Positions 13,451-26,477 are shown, counted from the first letter of the stretch. The stretch: DNA of 64,000 nt from Paralichthys olivaceus (GCF_024713975.1 NC_091097.1:1137501-1201500); one strand, 5' to 3'. Made by a program: numbers and translations. Notes: generated by a model not told the origin, from the sequence alone.

Positions 13451-13901
13451 TCAAAAATGTCTATTTCTGGTTTTGGTCAAGAGACACAGGAACAGACTTC
13501 TTCTGCAGCTACATGCAAACACTGGGACACTGAATCCATTTTACAGCGCAAGAGCTTGACCATGATAAAAAAATAAATCACGTGACGTTTTCCAGACCTG
13601 CTCCTCATCTCTGCTCGAGGCAGCTGCAGGAGACACCACGAGCAGAACCCCTGAACCTCAGAGCAACAACCGAAGAGACAAGTGTGTGAAATAAATGAGG
13701 TTCTGTCTTCAGGCAGAAGCAGTTTTTTGATGCACACGACTGCAAATGACCGAAATGATAAAAATCACTGATGCAAAGTATTTTAAGAAAATGAGGTTTT
13801 CTTCCTCAGTTCCTTCCTTTCTTCAAATCATTTCCTGAGAAGAGAGCAAACACACGTTAAGATCTCTGCCTTCGTTTCTCTGTTTATGCTGGAACAAAAA
13901 C

Positions 13902-14004
13902 TGTGAGTGTGTGTGTGTGTGTGTGTCTCTCTGTGTGTGTGTGTGTGTGTGTGTGTGAGTGTGTGTGTGTCTCTGTGTGTGTGAGTGTGTGTGAGTGTGT
14001 GTGT

Positions 14005-14048
<44 letters not shown>
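13902..14048. repeat. Long imperfect (TG)n array
   Basis: About 147 bp of TG with recurring TCTCTG and GAGTG interruptions. Confidence 0.9.
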
Positions 14049-14049
<1 letters not shown>

Positions 14050-14227
14050 CCAGCCTCCTGATTGTAAAACCTTCTGCTGTTTTTCCACCAGGACACTGGA
14101 GCTGATGTGTGGGTGTGCGTTTGTCTGTGTGCATTTGCATGTGTGTTTATGTGCACGTGTGACTGAGACTTTACGTGCACAGAAATAAACAGATAAATAA
14201 AAACATGTGCACGAAGACCAGGGGTGA

Positions 14228-14345
14228 TGGATGAGTTCATGGTCTGAGGTAGTGGGGGGCAGTTTCTTCCACAAAGGCACTTCGGACTGGAGCGGAATCG
14301 AACCTCCGACCTCCTGACCACTACCTTCTGAGCCTGAGCCCGCGT
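14228..14345 (-). mobile_element. tRNA-derived SINE remnant, minus strand
   Basis: On the minus strand a B-box-like GGTTCGATTCC (plus 14295-14305) is preceded by 'gtagtggtcaggaggtc' and followed by 'ccgctccagtccgaagtgcc', typical of fish tRNA-derived SINEs. No tail or target duplication is evident. It could also be a diverged tRNA pseudogene. Confidence 0.5.
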
Positions 14346-14771
14346 GCAGCTCACACCTGCATTAACCGACGATATCAAAACATTTAAATACCAAAGTCAC
14401 AGTAAATCACTGCAGAGCTCTGACCTGCGGAGTCAGACACCGCGTTGACCCAAAATGGAGGAAACTACTGTCACTCTCTGTCCGTACGTCACCGTCATGT
14501 ATTCATCCACCTCTGAGCAGCTACAGCGAGAAAAGAACGGTTCAGAGACGTTTACATTTTAATAACTTCAATTAAAATTCAGCATCTGAAACAATCGAAT
14601 GTGCATTTTTCTGCCTCTTCAGCAAAATCTCTTCATCGAATGAAAAGAAGAAAAGTCTCAGAGGGAGAGAACGGCTCCAGAGGAAAGAGAGAAACTATGA
14701 GAGGAATCGATCCGACAGTCGTTTGGAAAGAGACGATGATGGATGCAGACATTTCTGCCAGTGTGCGTCCA

Positions 14772-14772
<1 letters not shown>

Positions 14773-14817
<45 letters not shown>
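14773..14817. repeat. (CA)n microsatellite
   Basis: Uninterrupted CA repeat, about 22 units. Confidence 0.95.
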
Positions 14818-14819
<2 letters not shown>

Positions 14820-14897
14820 AGCAAGAGGAAAAGGGTTGGAGTAATTCAAGAATGTATGGCCTTCATTCAGCTTTACTGAGGATCACGTCTCAAGGTG

Positions 14898-14901
<4 letters not shown>

Positions 14902-14944
<43 letters not shown>
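14902..14944. repeat. (TG)n microsatellite
   Basis: Uninterrupted TG repeat, about 21 units. Confidence 0.95.
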
Positions 14945-14946
<2 letters not shown>

Positions 14947-15069
14947 TACTGTCCCCTTTTGTGATGATTTAAACACACGGAAAGAATTCATCGTAACTGT
15001 GAATAACCACGCCCTCTCCCCGCCTCTCCTCTTGGCTTTAGAAGATAGCAGGTGTTGCATAATGCATAA

Positions 15070-15070
<1 letters not shown>

Positions 15071-15142
<72 letters not shown>
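15071..15142. repeat. (CT)n(CA)n compound microsatellite
   Basis: Eight CT units followed by about 28 CA units. Confidence 0.95.
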
Positions 15143-15144
<2 letters not shown>

Positions 15145-16577
15145 TCTAAAAACCTTCTGATCGTCTCCTAATGTGTTTTAATGAGAATATAATCTGCTCC
15201 GTTCACCCGTTTGTACCAGTGAAGGAACTTCAAACCGAATATAAGCCTGAGTCCAGCGGCCCGAGGTCGTGTGAAGCAATGAGGGGACAGATTCATCATT
15301 CAGGCCGTTACTGTGACCACAAGTGAGAGTTTAAACATTCATGGATCAGGATAAATAAATATCAAGACAATGAATTGATGCAGAAATGCAAACATTGATA
15401 AACCTCAAAACCCCAAAGAGAACAGACGGTTTCCACCGGCAGCACACGTCACATCTTTATCTTCACACAGCCGTCGACCCTCTCGTCTCCACCGACGGTG
15501 TCTGCCGAGGTAAAGAGGTTGGGAGGAGCAGGTTCAACTCCGAGCTCCTCCCCCTCCACAGCCGAGCTCCGACACACAACAGAGAAAAGTCATCGTGGCC
15601 GTTCGCTGCTTCACAACCAGAGCTCCGCAGGTCAGAGTGTAGATCGTCTCCTCAGAGATACTGCGACTTCTTCACTCCACCAAGATATGTACACAAAACA
15701 CACGGCTGCTACTGCAAGTTACTGACCACAACTGCAGTTAACTTGTGATACTACTGTGAACACTGGTGCCTGGGAAACTGGACTTTTCAGAATAAAAGAT
15801 GGAGCAGCAGAGGCCTGGTCACAGGAAGGGAGGGGGAGGCCTGGGAATAGTAGTGTGTAATCACGCCACGACGCTCAGCTGCATCCACCACGACGTCCAG
15901 GCCTCTCAGACGACTATAAATACACATTAAATTAGAGACTGTGAGTGTGTGCGGGGGAACTAATGGTTCCTGGGCAGAGAGAACGTTGTGTGTGTGTGTG
16001 TGTAAATCACAGTGACCACTGGTTGGTCTTTCTTTCTTTCTTTCTTTCTCTTCCAATGTTGATATAGTTTTTCCTTGAATGTAAGAATTTAAACTACAAA
16101 TGGCTTGAAATTTAAAAAAAAACCCTCAGTGAATTTCTTTTCCTCTCGGAGGTGACGTGGCTCGTCCTCATCTCCTCCTCTGAGAACCGAGCCGCGAGCG
16201 TCCGTCACCACTCGGCTGCTTCTCTTCTCCTCTGCTCTGAACATACTTTGCGTCCTGCAGCAGGTGTGATGAGGCGTTAAAAGCCTCCAGCCTTTTCATT
16301 TACAGACGCAGTGAGGAGAGAGGAGACGGCCTGTGTGTGTTTAACAGGTCGTTCGCAGCGCCACGATTAACACGACTCCGACTGGTTACTCTTCTATTAA
16401 AGGGAAACACACTGTAACTTGCTTCACAACAGCTGTTGGTCTTGTTCTTGTCATTCCTGACATTGTGTGGGTTTTGTTGTGTGTTTCCTCAACCTGTGGG
16501 TTCGTGGAGGATCACGTATGACCTGAGAGAAAAGAGTCATAGAATCAAAGAGCGTCTTCACAGGTTGAGGTAAGGCC

Positions 16578-16775
16578 GTGAGATGGACACGCAGGCAAAG
16601 CTTTTGATTTACCGGCAGATCTACGTCTCAACGCTCACCCGTGGTCACGAGCTCTGGTTAGAGACCGACAGAACGAGGTCGTGAATATAAACGTCCGAAA
16701 TGAATTTCCTCCATCGGCCTTAGAGACAGGGTGAGGAGCTCGGAGTCGAACCGCTGCTCCTTCATGTTAAATGGG
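16578..16775 (+). mobile_element. LINE fragment, reverse-transcriptase C-terminal part
   Basis: The sequence follows the 3' half of a LINE ORF very common in fish. The text 'gcaaagcttttgatttaccgg', a CACGAGCTCTGGTTAGAGACC block, 'gaaatgaatttcctcc' and 'gaaccgctgctcc' correspond in order to the post-palm part of that reverse transcriptase (RTE/Rex-type; clade not settled here). Stops and small indels break the frame. It is a dead fragment and encodes no usable protein. Confidence 0.6.
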
Positions 16776-18236
16776 GACGGAGCGTCTCTAACCGGGTTCA
16801 TGGAATCATTTCATCTCCTGTGAATCCTTTTGTGTTTTAAAATAAAGTTTTTGAAGTCTTGATAATTTGATCAAAGTCGCTGAACACATGATGTAAAACA
16901 TGGGGACGTGTAACAGGTCGCCGCCCGGTTCCATCACCGTTGTTCTGTTAACGTCAACGTTCATTAAAAAGCATCGGAGCTGATTTTGCTGCTGCTGCAC
17001 ATGTGGGTGCACGCTCCCGCTGCGCCTGCATGGCCTCGCTGGCGGCGACACGTTTTACACAACAGAAGATCAAGGAGGAGAAACAGGGAGCATGCTGGGA
17101 TACCTGGTGTGTTTACTGCTTCCTTTAGAAACCAGAAACACTCGCGTTTGGTGTTTGTGAGGGAGAGAGAGAGAGAGAGAGAGAGCTTTACACGCCTCTA
17201 CGCCAAACGCCAGCATCAGCTCCTGCCACAAGGCCGGAAGGCGGCCATCTTTGAATGCACCGCTGCACTGCGGTACCTGGACACATATAAACATCAGCAG
17301 TGGCACCACGCTGCCCCCCCCACACACACACTCCTAAACCACTTTATGGAGTGGTTTTAAAATGGCCCCCCTCTGGTGGTTTCCAGTATGACACCGGGGG
17401 GGGCCACAGGTCACCTCTTCCTCTCCTTTCTTCTCCTCTTTTATGCTCCTCTTTCTCTCCCTCTCAGCAACTTTGAAACTGTCCTTCTTTCCACATTAGC
17501 TGCTCCGAGAGCCTATTAACACCCCACCTCCCAGAGCCACTGCTGTTTTCTGTTAGCACTTAGCCGCGTTAGCAGGGGGCTTATGGGCAAAGAGGCTGTA
17601 TCTGGGTGATGAAGAGGAGGACCTGCTTAGATTGGACCTGCGTGTTTTTGAAGTTTTATAGGCTGAGTTTTAAAAGAGTTTTCTGGGGCTTTACTTTACA
17701 AATTGTTCTTTATAGCTGCTGCCTCCATTCTGCCTCGTTCTCTTTCTTCTCCCCGTCGGGCAGGGCCCTCTCTACGGGTTGAAACGCTCCGGGGCCGAGG
17801 TCAGAGCCTGAGCTGAGCTGTTTTACTTTAATGAGCCTCTGGAGCTCCTGTGCAACACGTGAAAATCAATGACTTTAATAATCCAGAATATCTTAGAATG
17901 AACCCGTCTGTAAATAGCCTGTGGGCTCAAGGCCACTTGTGTATAAAGCTGTTTGCAAAAATCAGAGGGTGGAGACGGACTGGACTTGAAGACCTGTCTC
18001 CACTTGTCTCCACTGGATAGGTGGACAACGTTACACACTGTCAACAATCGTGAGTCAGTCTCACCCTGTTTTTTACATCATTAAATAACTAAAACCAAAT
18101 GTATGAGACACACAAAGACCTGTGTTATAAGAACTACCTAAAGTGACACAATCCACCATATTTAACGCTGCAGTTTGGTCCCTGTCCCAACTGCCAACAT
18201 GGAGGAGGTGGGGTTTACGGCCTGTACTGCAGCCAG

Positions 18237-18249
18237 CCACCAGGGGGCG
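18237..18249 (+). promoter_or_regulatory. CTCF-like motif
   Basis: CCACCAGGGGGCG matches the vertebrate CTCF core (CCASYAGRKGGC) at every position. A sequence match only; occupancy is unknown. Confidence 0.4.
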
Positions 18250-19439
18250 ATCAAGATGCTCTGGAAAGCAGCATTTTCAAACTAAAACAATCTCCATCCA
18301 TGCGAGTGTTTTGGCTCCGTATCATTTTGAATCTCTTTCCACCTGAACATGTGATTTATATTGAAGACTCTTCATTATAAATGTGTCTCGATGTTCTACC
18401 TCGTGTTTTTCTTCCTGCTGGAGGATCTTGAGTGTCTTGGTTTCATCAAACTTTAGCTCCGTGAACGACTTTCTAGAAATCTCTAATCTCTAAATGCTTC
18501 AGGTTCGTTACTGTGAGGTGAGAAATGTTTTTTATTTCCACTGAAGCAAAGTCTCATTTGACTTTTTCTTTATTTTCTTGAATCACAGTCAAAAAAACAA
18601 CAAAGATTTTTTTTCTCTTTGAGAGAAAAAAAAAAATTCTCTGAGAAGAAACTCCTCCAGATGCAGCGACTGGTGGGTGGAGCTGAGGGAAGTAGGTGGG
18701 GTCCTCCATCCTGACGGCTGCTGCTGATTGGTCAATACCAAAGTAGAAGTGTGGACTATTGGCTGCTTCTGTTCTGAGACATCGGAGCTGCTGGTCTCTG
18801 AGGTGGCTGATGAGATCAGCAGAGGACCAACACACACACACACACAGGCCTGGTTTCATCTCTCCCTCTCTTCTTTCCTGTTTCTTCTTCCCTATCAGTC
18901 GTTTTCCTTCCTGCAGAAATGGAGCGAGGCCACATCAGAAGTTTCATAATTTCAGTCGACACAGTTCACATGTGAAGATGTTTCAGTGTTTAACCGGTTA
19001 TCTAATGTTTTACTGATCAGAGGAGGTGATAGGACGGTGGATGATAAAATAAATATAAAGCAAACAGCCTCACAAACAGCAAAGACCGGATCTGGGTAAT
19101 TCCTGGAGACGCCGCTGCTCCGGACGTGTCGCAGATGAACCAATAATTTAATGAGCTGAAGCAGAAGCAGCAGCTTCAGACAGCAGACTGTTAGAACCAC
19201 CTGGACAGACATCAGCTGACTCAGGTTTGAATCGATATTAGATGTTGTCGTGTTCAGTTGAAACTGTTCTTGAGTTTTCTTGAAGTATTTTCTCTGTTTT
19301 ATTGATAAACCTCCAGAGTGACGCTGTGCTGGTCGTTGAGTCCGGAGCCATGAAACGTTTCCCTCATGTGACAACTATCGTGGGGGTGAATTTTCCCTTT
19401 GGGCTGAATTGACCACAAATCCAAATGACCTCAACTTTG

Positions 19440-19640
19440 CAGATGAGTGACGCTGCTTTCAGACGTGAACTGAACTCGGGATAATATCAGGAGAACCTCA
19501 CTTCAGTCACCTCCAGCAAAACCTCTGGATAATGTCACGTCTACAGATGAAACAGAGGAGACACGCATGTAGAAGACGCGGACGTCAACTTTGCTCCGCC
19601 CCTCTCCTGGACATTCTCCGGAGTTCATGTGTGAGAGTCC
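19440..19640 (+). repeat. CTCCGGAG-family dispersed repeat, longer copy
   Basis: Contains the GGACATTCTCCGGAGTTCA block at 19608-19627, shared exactly with 13428-13447. The flanking text (TCGGGATAATATCAGGAG, CTGGATAATGTCACG) is of the same style as the copies at 46.5 and 50.5 kb. Boundaries are approximate. Confidence 0.45.
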
Positions 19641-20046
19641 GAAGTGAGTGAGACTGTGTCAATCACAACGATGCAGATGAGCGTCCCTCCCGAACACGAC
19701 TGAGGTTTCTGAGGACTGCTCGTCCAACATCAAGTGTCCAGTGTGCGACAGTAGTTTGAGAAACAATGTGATGATACCAGGACCCAAGCTGCTCTATTCT
19801 GACGACCCCTGGTGGCCTCAATGAGTAACTGCACTACCACAACCAGAACTCCCATTCACTCACACAGAGCCTGGGCTCCTGCAGCCCCACTGAGCTCCAC
19901 TGGTTCCTTCACCGGTTCTCTCACCGGTTCCACTGGTTCCACTGGTGTCACTGCTGTGGGAACACACAGAGACACGACAGGGGACAAGGTGGATACCAGC
20001 GGCCGCAGTCGCCACATGTAGGAAAACACTGCAGATATGGGGTGTC

Positions 20047-20081
20047 GGGGGGGGAGAGGGAGGGAGGGAGGGAGGGAGGGG
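20047..20081. repeat. (GGGA)n microsatellite
   Basis: A purine-only GGGA repeat on the plus strand. Confidence 0.85.
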
Positions 20082-20513
20082 CGGCTGAGGGTAGAAGTGT
20101 GGCGGAGAAAGGGGCGTGTCCTATAGGATGAAGGGTCGGGTTAAAGGAGAGGAAGGAGGCGTCTTGTTTCCAGGCGGAAGATAAAGAAAAGAACTGTCTC
20201 ACTGAACGTTCCAGCTGATCGACAAACACACAACTACACACGACCGACAACAGATGAACACGCTTAGATCATACTAACAGTTCATCAGTGCCAGAGAGAA
20301 TAAAACTATGAGTGGCATAGTTCCACTGGGTGACACACACACACACACACTCTTCTAATCCTCCTCTGGACTCCACCCATCTCTCTATATATATCTTTAA
20401 TTGCGTTCAGGACGACGGGGCCGTGAGGATTTTAAGTGACATGTGACTTCACCTCTCTCTCACTGTGACAGTCGACCTTCAGTCTCCATAATGTGAGAGA
20501 TCTATGTCTCCAC

Positions 20514-20582
20514 AACATGTGTGATAAAACATGTGTGATAAAACATGTGTGATAAAACATGTGTGATAAAACATGTGTGATA
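20514..20582. repeat. 14-bp tandem repeat, about 5 copies
   Basis: The unit AACATGTGTGATAA is repeated head to tail with no visible divergence until the last copy. Each unit contains the palindrome ACATGT and a TGATAA (GATA-factor type) motif. Confidence 0.9.
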
Positions 20583-21115
20583 CCTAAATCCACAACACAA
20601 AATCGTCCCCACCAGACGCACGAGTTCCACATGTTTATATCCGTCATGTATGAAACTTTAAAGGGTCGTGTGCACGTGTTAGAACCTGAGACGTGTGACC
20701 AGGCCGACAGACAGAGACATGATTTCTAACATGCTGCAGTTTTTAACACACGAGTTAAAAGAGTCCAAAGGTGAAAATCACAACAAACTTCAATTCAAGA
20801 CGCAGCAGCTGGAAGTCATTGGAAGGGATCTTTTGCAATGGTTTATGGGAGGTGTAGTCCCTTCACAGCCTTGTTTTCTGTTTCCCAATGTTAGTTTTTG
20901 TTCTGACTCTAATGTTTCACGTCCCTGATTCCTCTCGTGGCGGCTCGGCCTGGTCTCAGGAGCAAAACTCTTTTCGAAACGTCCGTTCATGTGACTTTGA
21001 AAAAGCTTCACACAGAGTTTCAGTCGCACAGAAACATTCCCCCGACTCTGAGACCGGCCGAGAGTTTACTGGACCAACACGGAACTCAGCAGGAACGTTT
21101 GTGTTAAAGCGTGTC

Positions 21116-21146
<31 letters not shown>

Positions 21147-21182
21147 GAGTGTGTGAGTCTGGACAGTCTCTCAGGACTGTGA

Positions 21183-21196
21183 GGGGGGGGGGGGGG
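21183..21196. repeat. G homopolymer, 14 bases
   Basis: A poly-G run, next to a (TG)n array at 21119-21155. Confidence 0.9.
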
Positions 21197-21810
21197 CACC
21201 GACCGCAGTGGGGAGACTCTGACTAAAAGTTGTTTCTGCCGTTGATATAGATCAACATCAGCAGGCCAGATGTGTAGATGTGTGTGTGTGTGTGTGTATT
21301 TGGGTGAAGAGGGTGGAGGTCTCCCCTGGATGACAATGAGTCACCAACATGCATTGTGGGTAGAATCCCCAACCCCCCCCCCATGGAAACATCAGAACCG
21401 TGGGAGGAACACGAGCTGGTTCTGCTTTGAAAATAAATCCTACGTCCTGTCCGACACGACGGTTCGGTTCCTTTGTCACAAAATGATATTTGCTGAAATT
21501 ATTTATTACAGTTGCTCGAGTGATTCATACGTTCAGAATTAGAAAAATTAAATGTTTTATTTTTGGCATGATTCAGGTTCATGATCTGAATTGTTCGTGA
21601 CTCAGGACCGTGTGCACAAACAGTGTGAACTGAATTAATTTAAATAATAAAAACCTAATAATGGGTCTCAAACATACGTGTGGGTCATTTACACTGAATC
21701 CTTTAGTCTGGTGGATCTGACAGAGGATCAGAATGAGTCTACAGAGAATAATCAGAAACAGTGGATTTCAGAGGGCAACAGATGAGACAGAAATGAACAC
21801 ACGTCACCAT

Positions 21811-21862
21811 CACTCCTCCTCCTCCTCTTCACCTCCTCCTCTTCACCTCCTCCTCCTCCTCA
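21811..21862. repeat. CTCCTC/CTTCAC tandem repeat
   Basis: CCTCCTCCTCTTCA-type units repeated about three times. Confidence 0.8.
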
Positions 21863-22038
21863 CATGAGGAAAACTGAGTCGTGGCTGAAGTAAAGAGATG
21901 GAGGGACGACTGAGAGTGAACTCCACCTCCTACATCACTCCTCCTCACAGGGTGTGTGTTTTCACCCCGAGCAACTGAACTCCCCTGGAATGTGGGTGAG
22001 GGAGAGAGGGCGAGCGAGAGACATAAAGAGAGAGAAAA

Positions 22039-22040
<2 letters not shown>

Positions 22041-22075
<35 letters not shown>
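22041..22075. repeat. (GA)n microsatellite
   Basis: About 17 uninterrupted GA units. Confidence 0.95.
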
Positions 22076-22076
<1 letters not shown>

Positions 22077-22440
22077 GGGCAAATGGCCTCCACAGCTTCT
22101 GATGTATTATTTCTGTTGTGAGGATTCTTTGTTTGACTGTGTGAGTTTTTTCTCAGGTCGAAGCAAAGAGAAAACAGGATTTACTGATTCTGAAGAATTA
22201 AAGAAAACCTCTTGAACCAACAACTTCTAGTTTCACAGTGATCGTCAGAGAGCAGATTAAAAATACATGGAATGGATAAAGAAATTATTGAGTCTTCAAA
22301 AGCTCAAGTGTAAAAATAAGCTCTGTATTCCAACTGTGGATTAAAGGCAGTAAAACATGCTTAGAGCAACTAAAGTTAATTATCAGAACAATAATCATGG
22401 TGAATTAAATTCTACTTGTAAATGCTGTTGAGTTGAAACT

Positions 22441-22740
22441 GTGTCCTCCCTAAGATAAGTTAAGATAAGATACAACAAGTTAAGATAAGATAAGATAAGT
22501 TAAGATAAGATTCACTTGTTACAGCAGCAGTGAGAACGACAGGAGAACATGTGAAAGTATAAAGATGGAATAAATTAGCAGAATAATAAATAAAATCAGA
22601 TAAATACAGATGATAAACAGGATGAAGGCACAAGGATATATATGGTATTTGTGCATGTGTGTACTACTGAATTTATACACACATGTATATATGTATGCGT
22701 GTATAAATTCAATAGAACACAATATGTGACATTAAGTCCT
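22441..22740 (-). mobile_element. LINE 3'-end remnant with AAGATA repeats
   Basis: A run of AAGATAAGTT/AAGATA units at about 22452-22512 is followed by TTCACTTGTTACAGCAGCAG. Read on the minus strand this is the typical 3' tail of L2-type fish LINEs, which end in CTTAT repeats. Everything to the right is AT-rich and diverged, so the left boundary of the element is uncertain. Confidence 0.4.
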
Positions 22741-23425
22741 CAATGATCCATTGTGAATGAAATGACTGTAAAATAATAATAATATATTTAATGTATCCAC
22801 ACATGAACCTTTGTTCTAAGATGTTTGTGTTGTTATGAACATTATCAGCTGTCGTGGATCTTTAAGTCACTAAATAGAATCTGATTCAAACCAGGTCAAA
22901 TCTGATGCATGAGTCAAACCTGCGGCAAACAATTAAACACCAGTTTAAATAGAGACGTCATCTAAAAGCAGCAGAGCTCAGAGCCTCAGTCTGAAACCCT
23001 CCTCACTACGTGCGGCCTGTCTGTGCCTGCCTCCAACATACCTCAAGTTCCAGCCTCCGTCTCCCACCGGCTGAGTTTCCCTCTCACTCTCTGGGCTCCA
23101 CGTCGTCCTCTTCACTGAAACACATTGACACGACTGAACAGACGATATATAAGTAAGATCCTGATATTTAACAGTTCACAAGAACAACAGGGAATTCTGT
23201 TCGTATCAGTTCTGCAGAGTTTCACCTGAGAGATAAAACTGAAGCTGTGCTGCAGTTATGAACCTTCTACAATAAATAATACATTCTTCATTAACTGTTA
23301 CTCACCGACAACTTTATTCTAAACACAAACAGCAGAAGGTTCATGTTGTGTAATGATAAGGATGTAAACTTAAGTTTTATGTGCACATCGGTCTGTGTCC
23401 TATATACACATATATAAACATATAA

Positions 23426-23426
<1 letters not shown>

Positions 23427-23467
<41 letters not shown>
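23427..23467. repeat. (TA)n microsatellite
   Basis: About 20 TA units. Confidence 0.9.
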
Positions 23468-23470
<3 letters not shown>

Positions 23471-24625
23471 AATATAAAAACACATTCAAATAAAGTAAAT
23501 GCTGCAGCGAATAGAAGATAAACCATCAACCAATGGAAGAGACATTATATCATTAACATCAGTCCCACAATGCACCTGTGATCCACGTCCAATCAACTGC
23601 TGATGTATTATTGTGTCTTTTTCTTCTCTTTGCAAACTACACACACACACACACATTTACACGTTCACACACACACACACACACACCTGCACGGCCCTGC
23701 AGGTACTCTAGTCTGACCTCTACCTATACAAACACACGAAGACAAGTCTGGACGAGCTGCTGCTGGGGACACACACAGTCTCTCTCTCACACAGTCTCAC
23801 ACACACACACCATGTGGACACAGACGGGTAATTAAATCATTTATATATAAACACGTGTCCATAAAGACTGGTCTTATTAAATATATATGAAATGACTGAA
23901 CATTATTGATCCTCAGAGCGTCTCTGTGGTTTCACTGTGCAGATGTTCAACATCTGTGCATCAGTCTACATGTGTGATTTCATGTTTTACTTCCTGACGG
24001 AGGATTTTGCAGGTGTTGCAAAGTAAAAAATACTTTTTCACACTTTCTCACCACCTTCTTTTCTTGTTCATAACCCGTGAGAGAGTTTCACTGAGATGAA
24101 CGATCGTCCGCGACTCGAGTTACAACGGTTGATGCAGTTTGTCGTATCATCAATGTCCCTGCTGGAATAATCTCATCACGCAGCTTCGACATGGAATAAA
24201 ACAAATAACCTAAAACTCAATTAAGGTTTTGAATCTCACTTCATCTAACTCCAGTTGTTCTTGTGATAGTTTTCTGTTAATGGATTCATTTCCTTTAAAT
24301 GAAATGGTTTGTGCTGTGTTTACTCCTCAGGCTGTTGTTTCTGTCTCACAATGTTTTATTTAGTTTCTGTGAATGAGTTAAAATAAAGGATGAATGAGTT
24401 TCATTGATCCTGGATTCAGAATGTTTTATATATGAATAATATATAAATGTATGTATGTATGTTCCTGTTCAACGAGAGGCTCTTTGTCTCATTCTGCTCT
24501 GTGAATAAACTTTCTCCCATTTCTCTGGGTGTGTTTCCGCGTCTGGTTCCTATTGTTCACGTGCAGTTGTTTGGACTTAAAGAAACAAAATGTCACCAGG
24601 CTCTACCAGTCGTTTCAGTGTAAGA

Positions 24626-24638
24626 CGCCCCCTGGTGG
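24626..24638 (-). promoter_or_regulatory. CTCF-like motif, minus orientation
   Basis: The minus strand reads CCACCAGGGGGCG, a full match to the vertebrate CTCF core. Sequence match only. Confidence 0.4.
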
Positions 24639-25486
24639 ATTTCTGAACCCTCTGTTAACACGTGTACTGTTTTTTTTTCCAGATGTGGGGGCAGAGAGCA
24701 GCAGAGTTGGCTGACGAGCAGCCCGGCCACCACATAGGGGCAGCGCCGTGCATTGTGGGAGAACTCCCTGACCAATCACATCACTTGGCTTCGGCTCAAC
24801 ACAGTTTTAAGTGGATGTGTTGTCGACCTCAGTCGTCTGAACCCGTCCAACACCAGACCCGCCTCGTGTAATTCCATGTTACAGTAACTACACATACACA
24901 GAGGAGGCTACTTTCAGTAACGTGGGTTTAAGTTCATGGTTTTACTTCGTTCTCACTGGGTTCACCCGAGGAAGGCACATGCACGGCGAGCACGACTCTC
25001 TCTCTCTCTCTCTCACTCTCTCACACACACACACACACACTCACTCACTCACACACACACTCACACTCCTCTCTTCGTCTCTAAACCTGATCTGGAATTA
25101 AAGCAGTTATCTCCACTATCCTGTGCGGAAAAAAAACTCAGCCACAAACTGTGATTATTGGCCAGATCACTAATCCTCCTGGAATTTGATTGGCCACCAC
25201 TGGTTACAGCCCCCCCCCCCCCAACCATTGTGATGGAGTCGTTGGTTTGTGGAACAAAGAGTCGGGAACAGAAACATGAAAAGAGAAGAGAAGCAGAGAC
25301 ATGACGGATGTTTTGTGTCTTTAGGTTCGTACGTGTCTTTGTCCTGCTCCTGCTGTTAAAGTTTCTTGACCCTCCTCCACCTCCTCCTCCTCCTCTCGGA
25401 GTTTTCTGCACTGACTCGATCTGATTTTACCACAAACACAAGAGTGAGATCATCAAACGGCTCATAATCCCAGTGAAAGAGTTCTA

Positions 25487-25500
25487 GCGCCCTCTAGCGG
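25487..25500 (-). promoter_or_regulatory. CTCF-like motif, minus orientation
   Basis: The minus strand reads CCGCTAGAGGGCGC, which fits CCRSYAGRKGGC. Sequence match only. It lies about 1 kb beyond the 3' end of coa3. Confidence 0.35.
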
Positions 25501-26477
25501 CCGTGTTGGCAGGTGACCACAGGCCTCCAACAACAGCTGCCCGAACAGACGACACGTCAGAGCTCAGAGGAAAAGATGATTTATATGAATCTACTATTAA
25601 AATAACAATAACGGAGAGGTACTTGTAGTTGAGCAGAAACACACGAGAAGATAAACTGTTTGAACTGAACGGTGAATATCTCACGACGGGTTTCGCCACG
25701 TTAAACGTTTTATTTTGAATCAAGTGTCCTGACAGTTTATATATAAAGATAATATGTTTGAAGAACAAGGTAACAGACTTTTCCATTTCCAACTTAATTC
25801 TACTAGATTCCAGAGATTTGCACGCACTCTGCTCTGGATGGAAAACGAAGCAAATGGAAAGATTGAAAAAAATCAATATCGTCATCTTTCTCTCAGACGG
25901 CGACATGAAGTTTATAGAACGACTGTTGTTCTGAGTATACAGTATATACTGCGTACAGTTCTATGTACTTCAAGTTCTTCATGTGAGGGTCTAACAATAG
26001 TCTACATTACGTTTCTCTGGTTTAACAGCATCTTGACAAGAGGTGAAGCTGATAAACCTCCACTGTGTTTCCGACCTGGAGGTGAAAGAAGTACTTTAAT
26101 AAACAAACCTGACATCACAGTACGATGTCGATGAGTAAACCTGGTTGAAATGTGTGGAACGGTCCAGGATGTAGTCCGCCCCAACGTCAGCTCAACCGGT
26201 GACCCTCAGAGGAGGTAGAGGGAAACTGATTCACATGAGTTGTATGGAAGACTCTATGTTCTCTGAAACCAGCACCACAATGGATTTACTGGATCTGTGA
26301 ATAATTATATTTTCCATCAACACATTGTAAATAAAAAAAGTTCAAAACCAACGATTTCAACTGTGAATTTTATGAAATTCAAAGCAGAAACAAACATAGT
26401 GAGTCGGTCCTTGTTAAATAAGTTGTGTTGAGTCAGTGTGACTGATGTCACATGTGTTGGTCACCGGCGGCAGCAGC

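Larger units (their letters stand above)
2881..14227. other. 11-kb gene-free stretch
   Basis: No exon recognised. It contains GA/TC arrays (3.2-3.6 kb), an (ATG)n run, (TA)n at 7.95-8.01 kb, several (CA/TG)n arrays, pyrimidine-rich DNA at 10.8-10.9 kb, and one copy of a dispersed repeat at 11.15-11.21 kb. Open frames of 100-150 codons here are low-complexity or lie inside repeats. Confidence 0.55.
14346..16577. other. Gene-free stretch, microsatellites
   Basis: No exon recognised. It includes (CA)n at 14773-14817, (TG)n at 14902-14944, (CT)n(CA)n at 15071-15142 and a TTTC run at 16027-16049. Confidence 0.55.
16776..22440. other. Gene-free stretch
   Basis: No exon recognised. It holds a repeat-poor section at about 17.45-18.05 kb, a CTCF-like motif near 18.24 kb, a dispersed repeat at 19.44-19.64 kb, a 14-bp tandem repeat at 20.5 kb, and GAGG, GA and TG arrays. 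Confidence 0.5.
22741..26477. other. Intergenic, downstream of coa3
   Basis: No exon recognised. It contains (TA)n at 23427-23467, broken (CA)n arrays near 23.64-23.69 and 25.0-25.07 kb, and two CTCF-like motifs at 24.63 and 25.49 kb. A 140-codon minus frame at 25484-25906 has no recognisable domain and unremarkable codon content. Confidence 0.5.

Noticed and set aside
13828-14378. Minus-strand frames of 105-164 codons
   Set aside because: They translate a TG/CA array into Thr-His repeats; not genes.
25484-25906. 140-codon minus-strand open frame downstream of coa3
   Set aside because: The translation is hydrophobic and basic without any family pattern, and the region is AT-rich non-coding in character.
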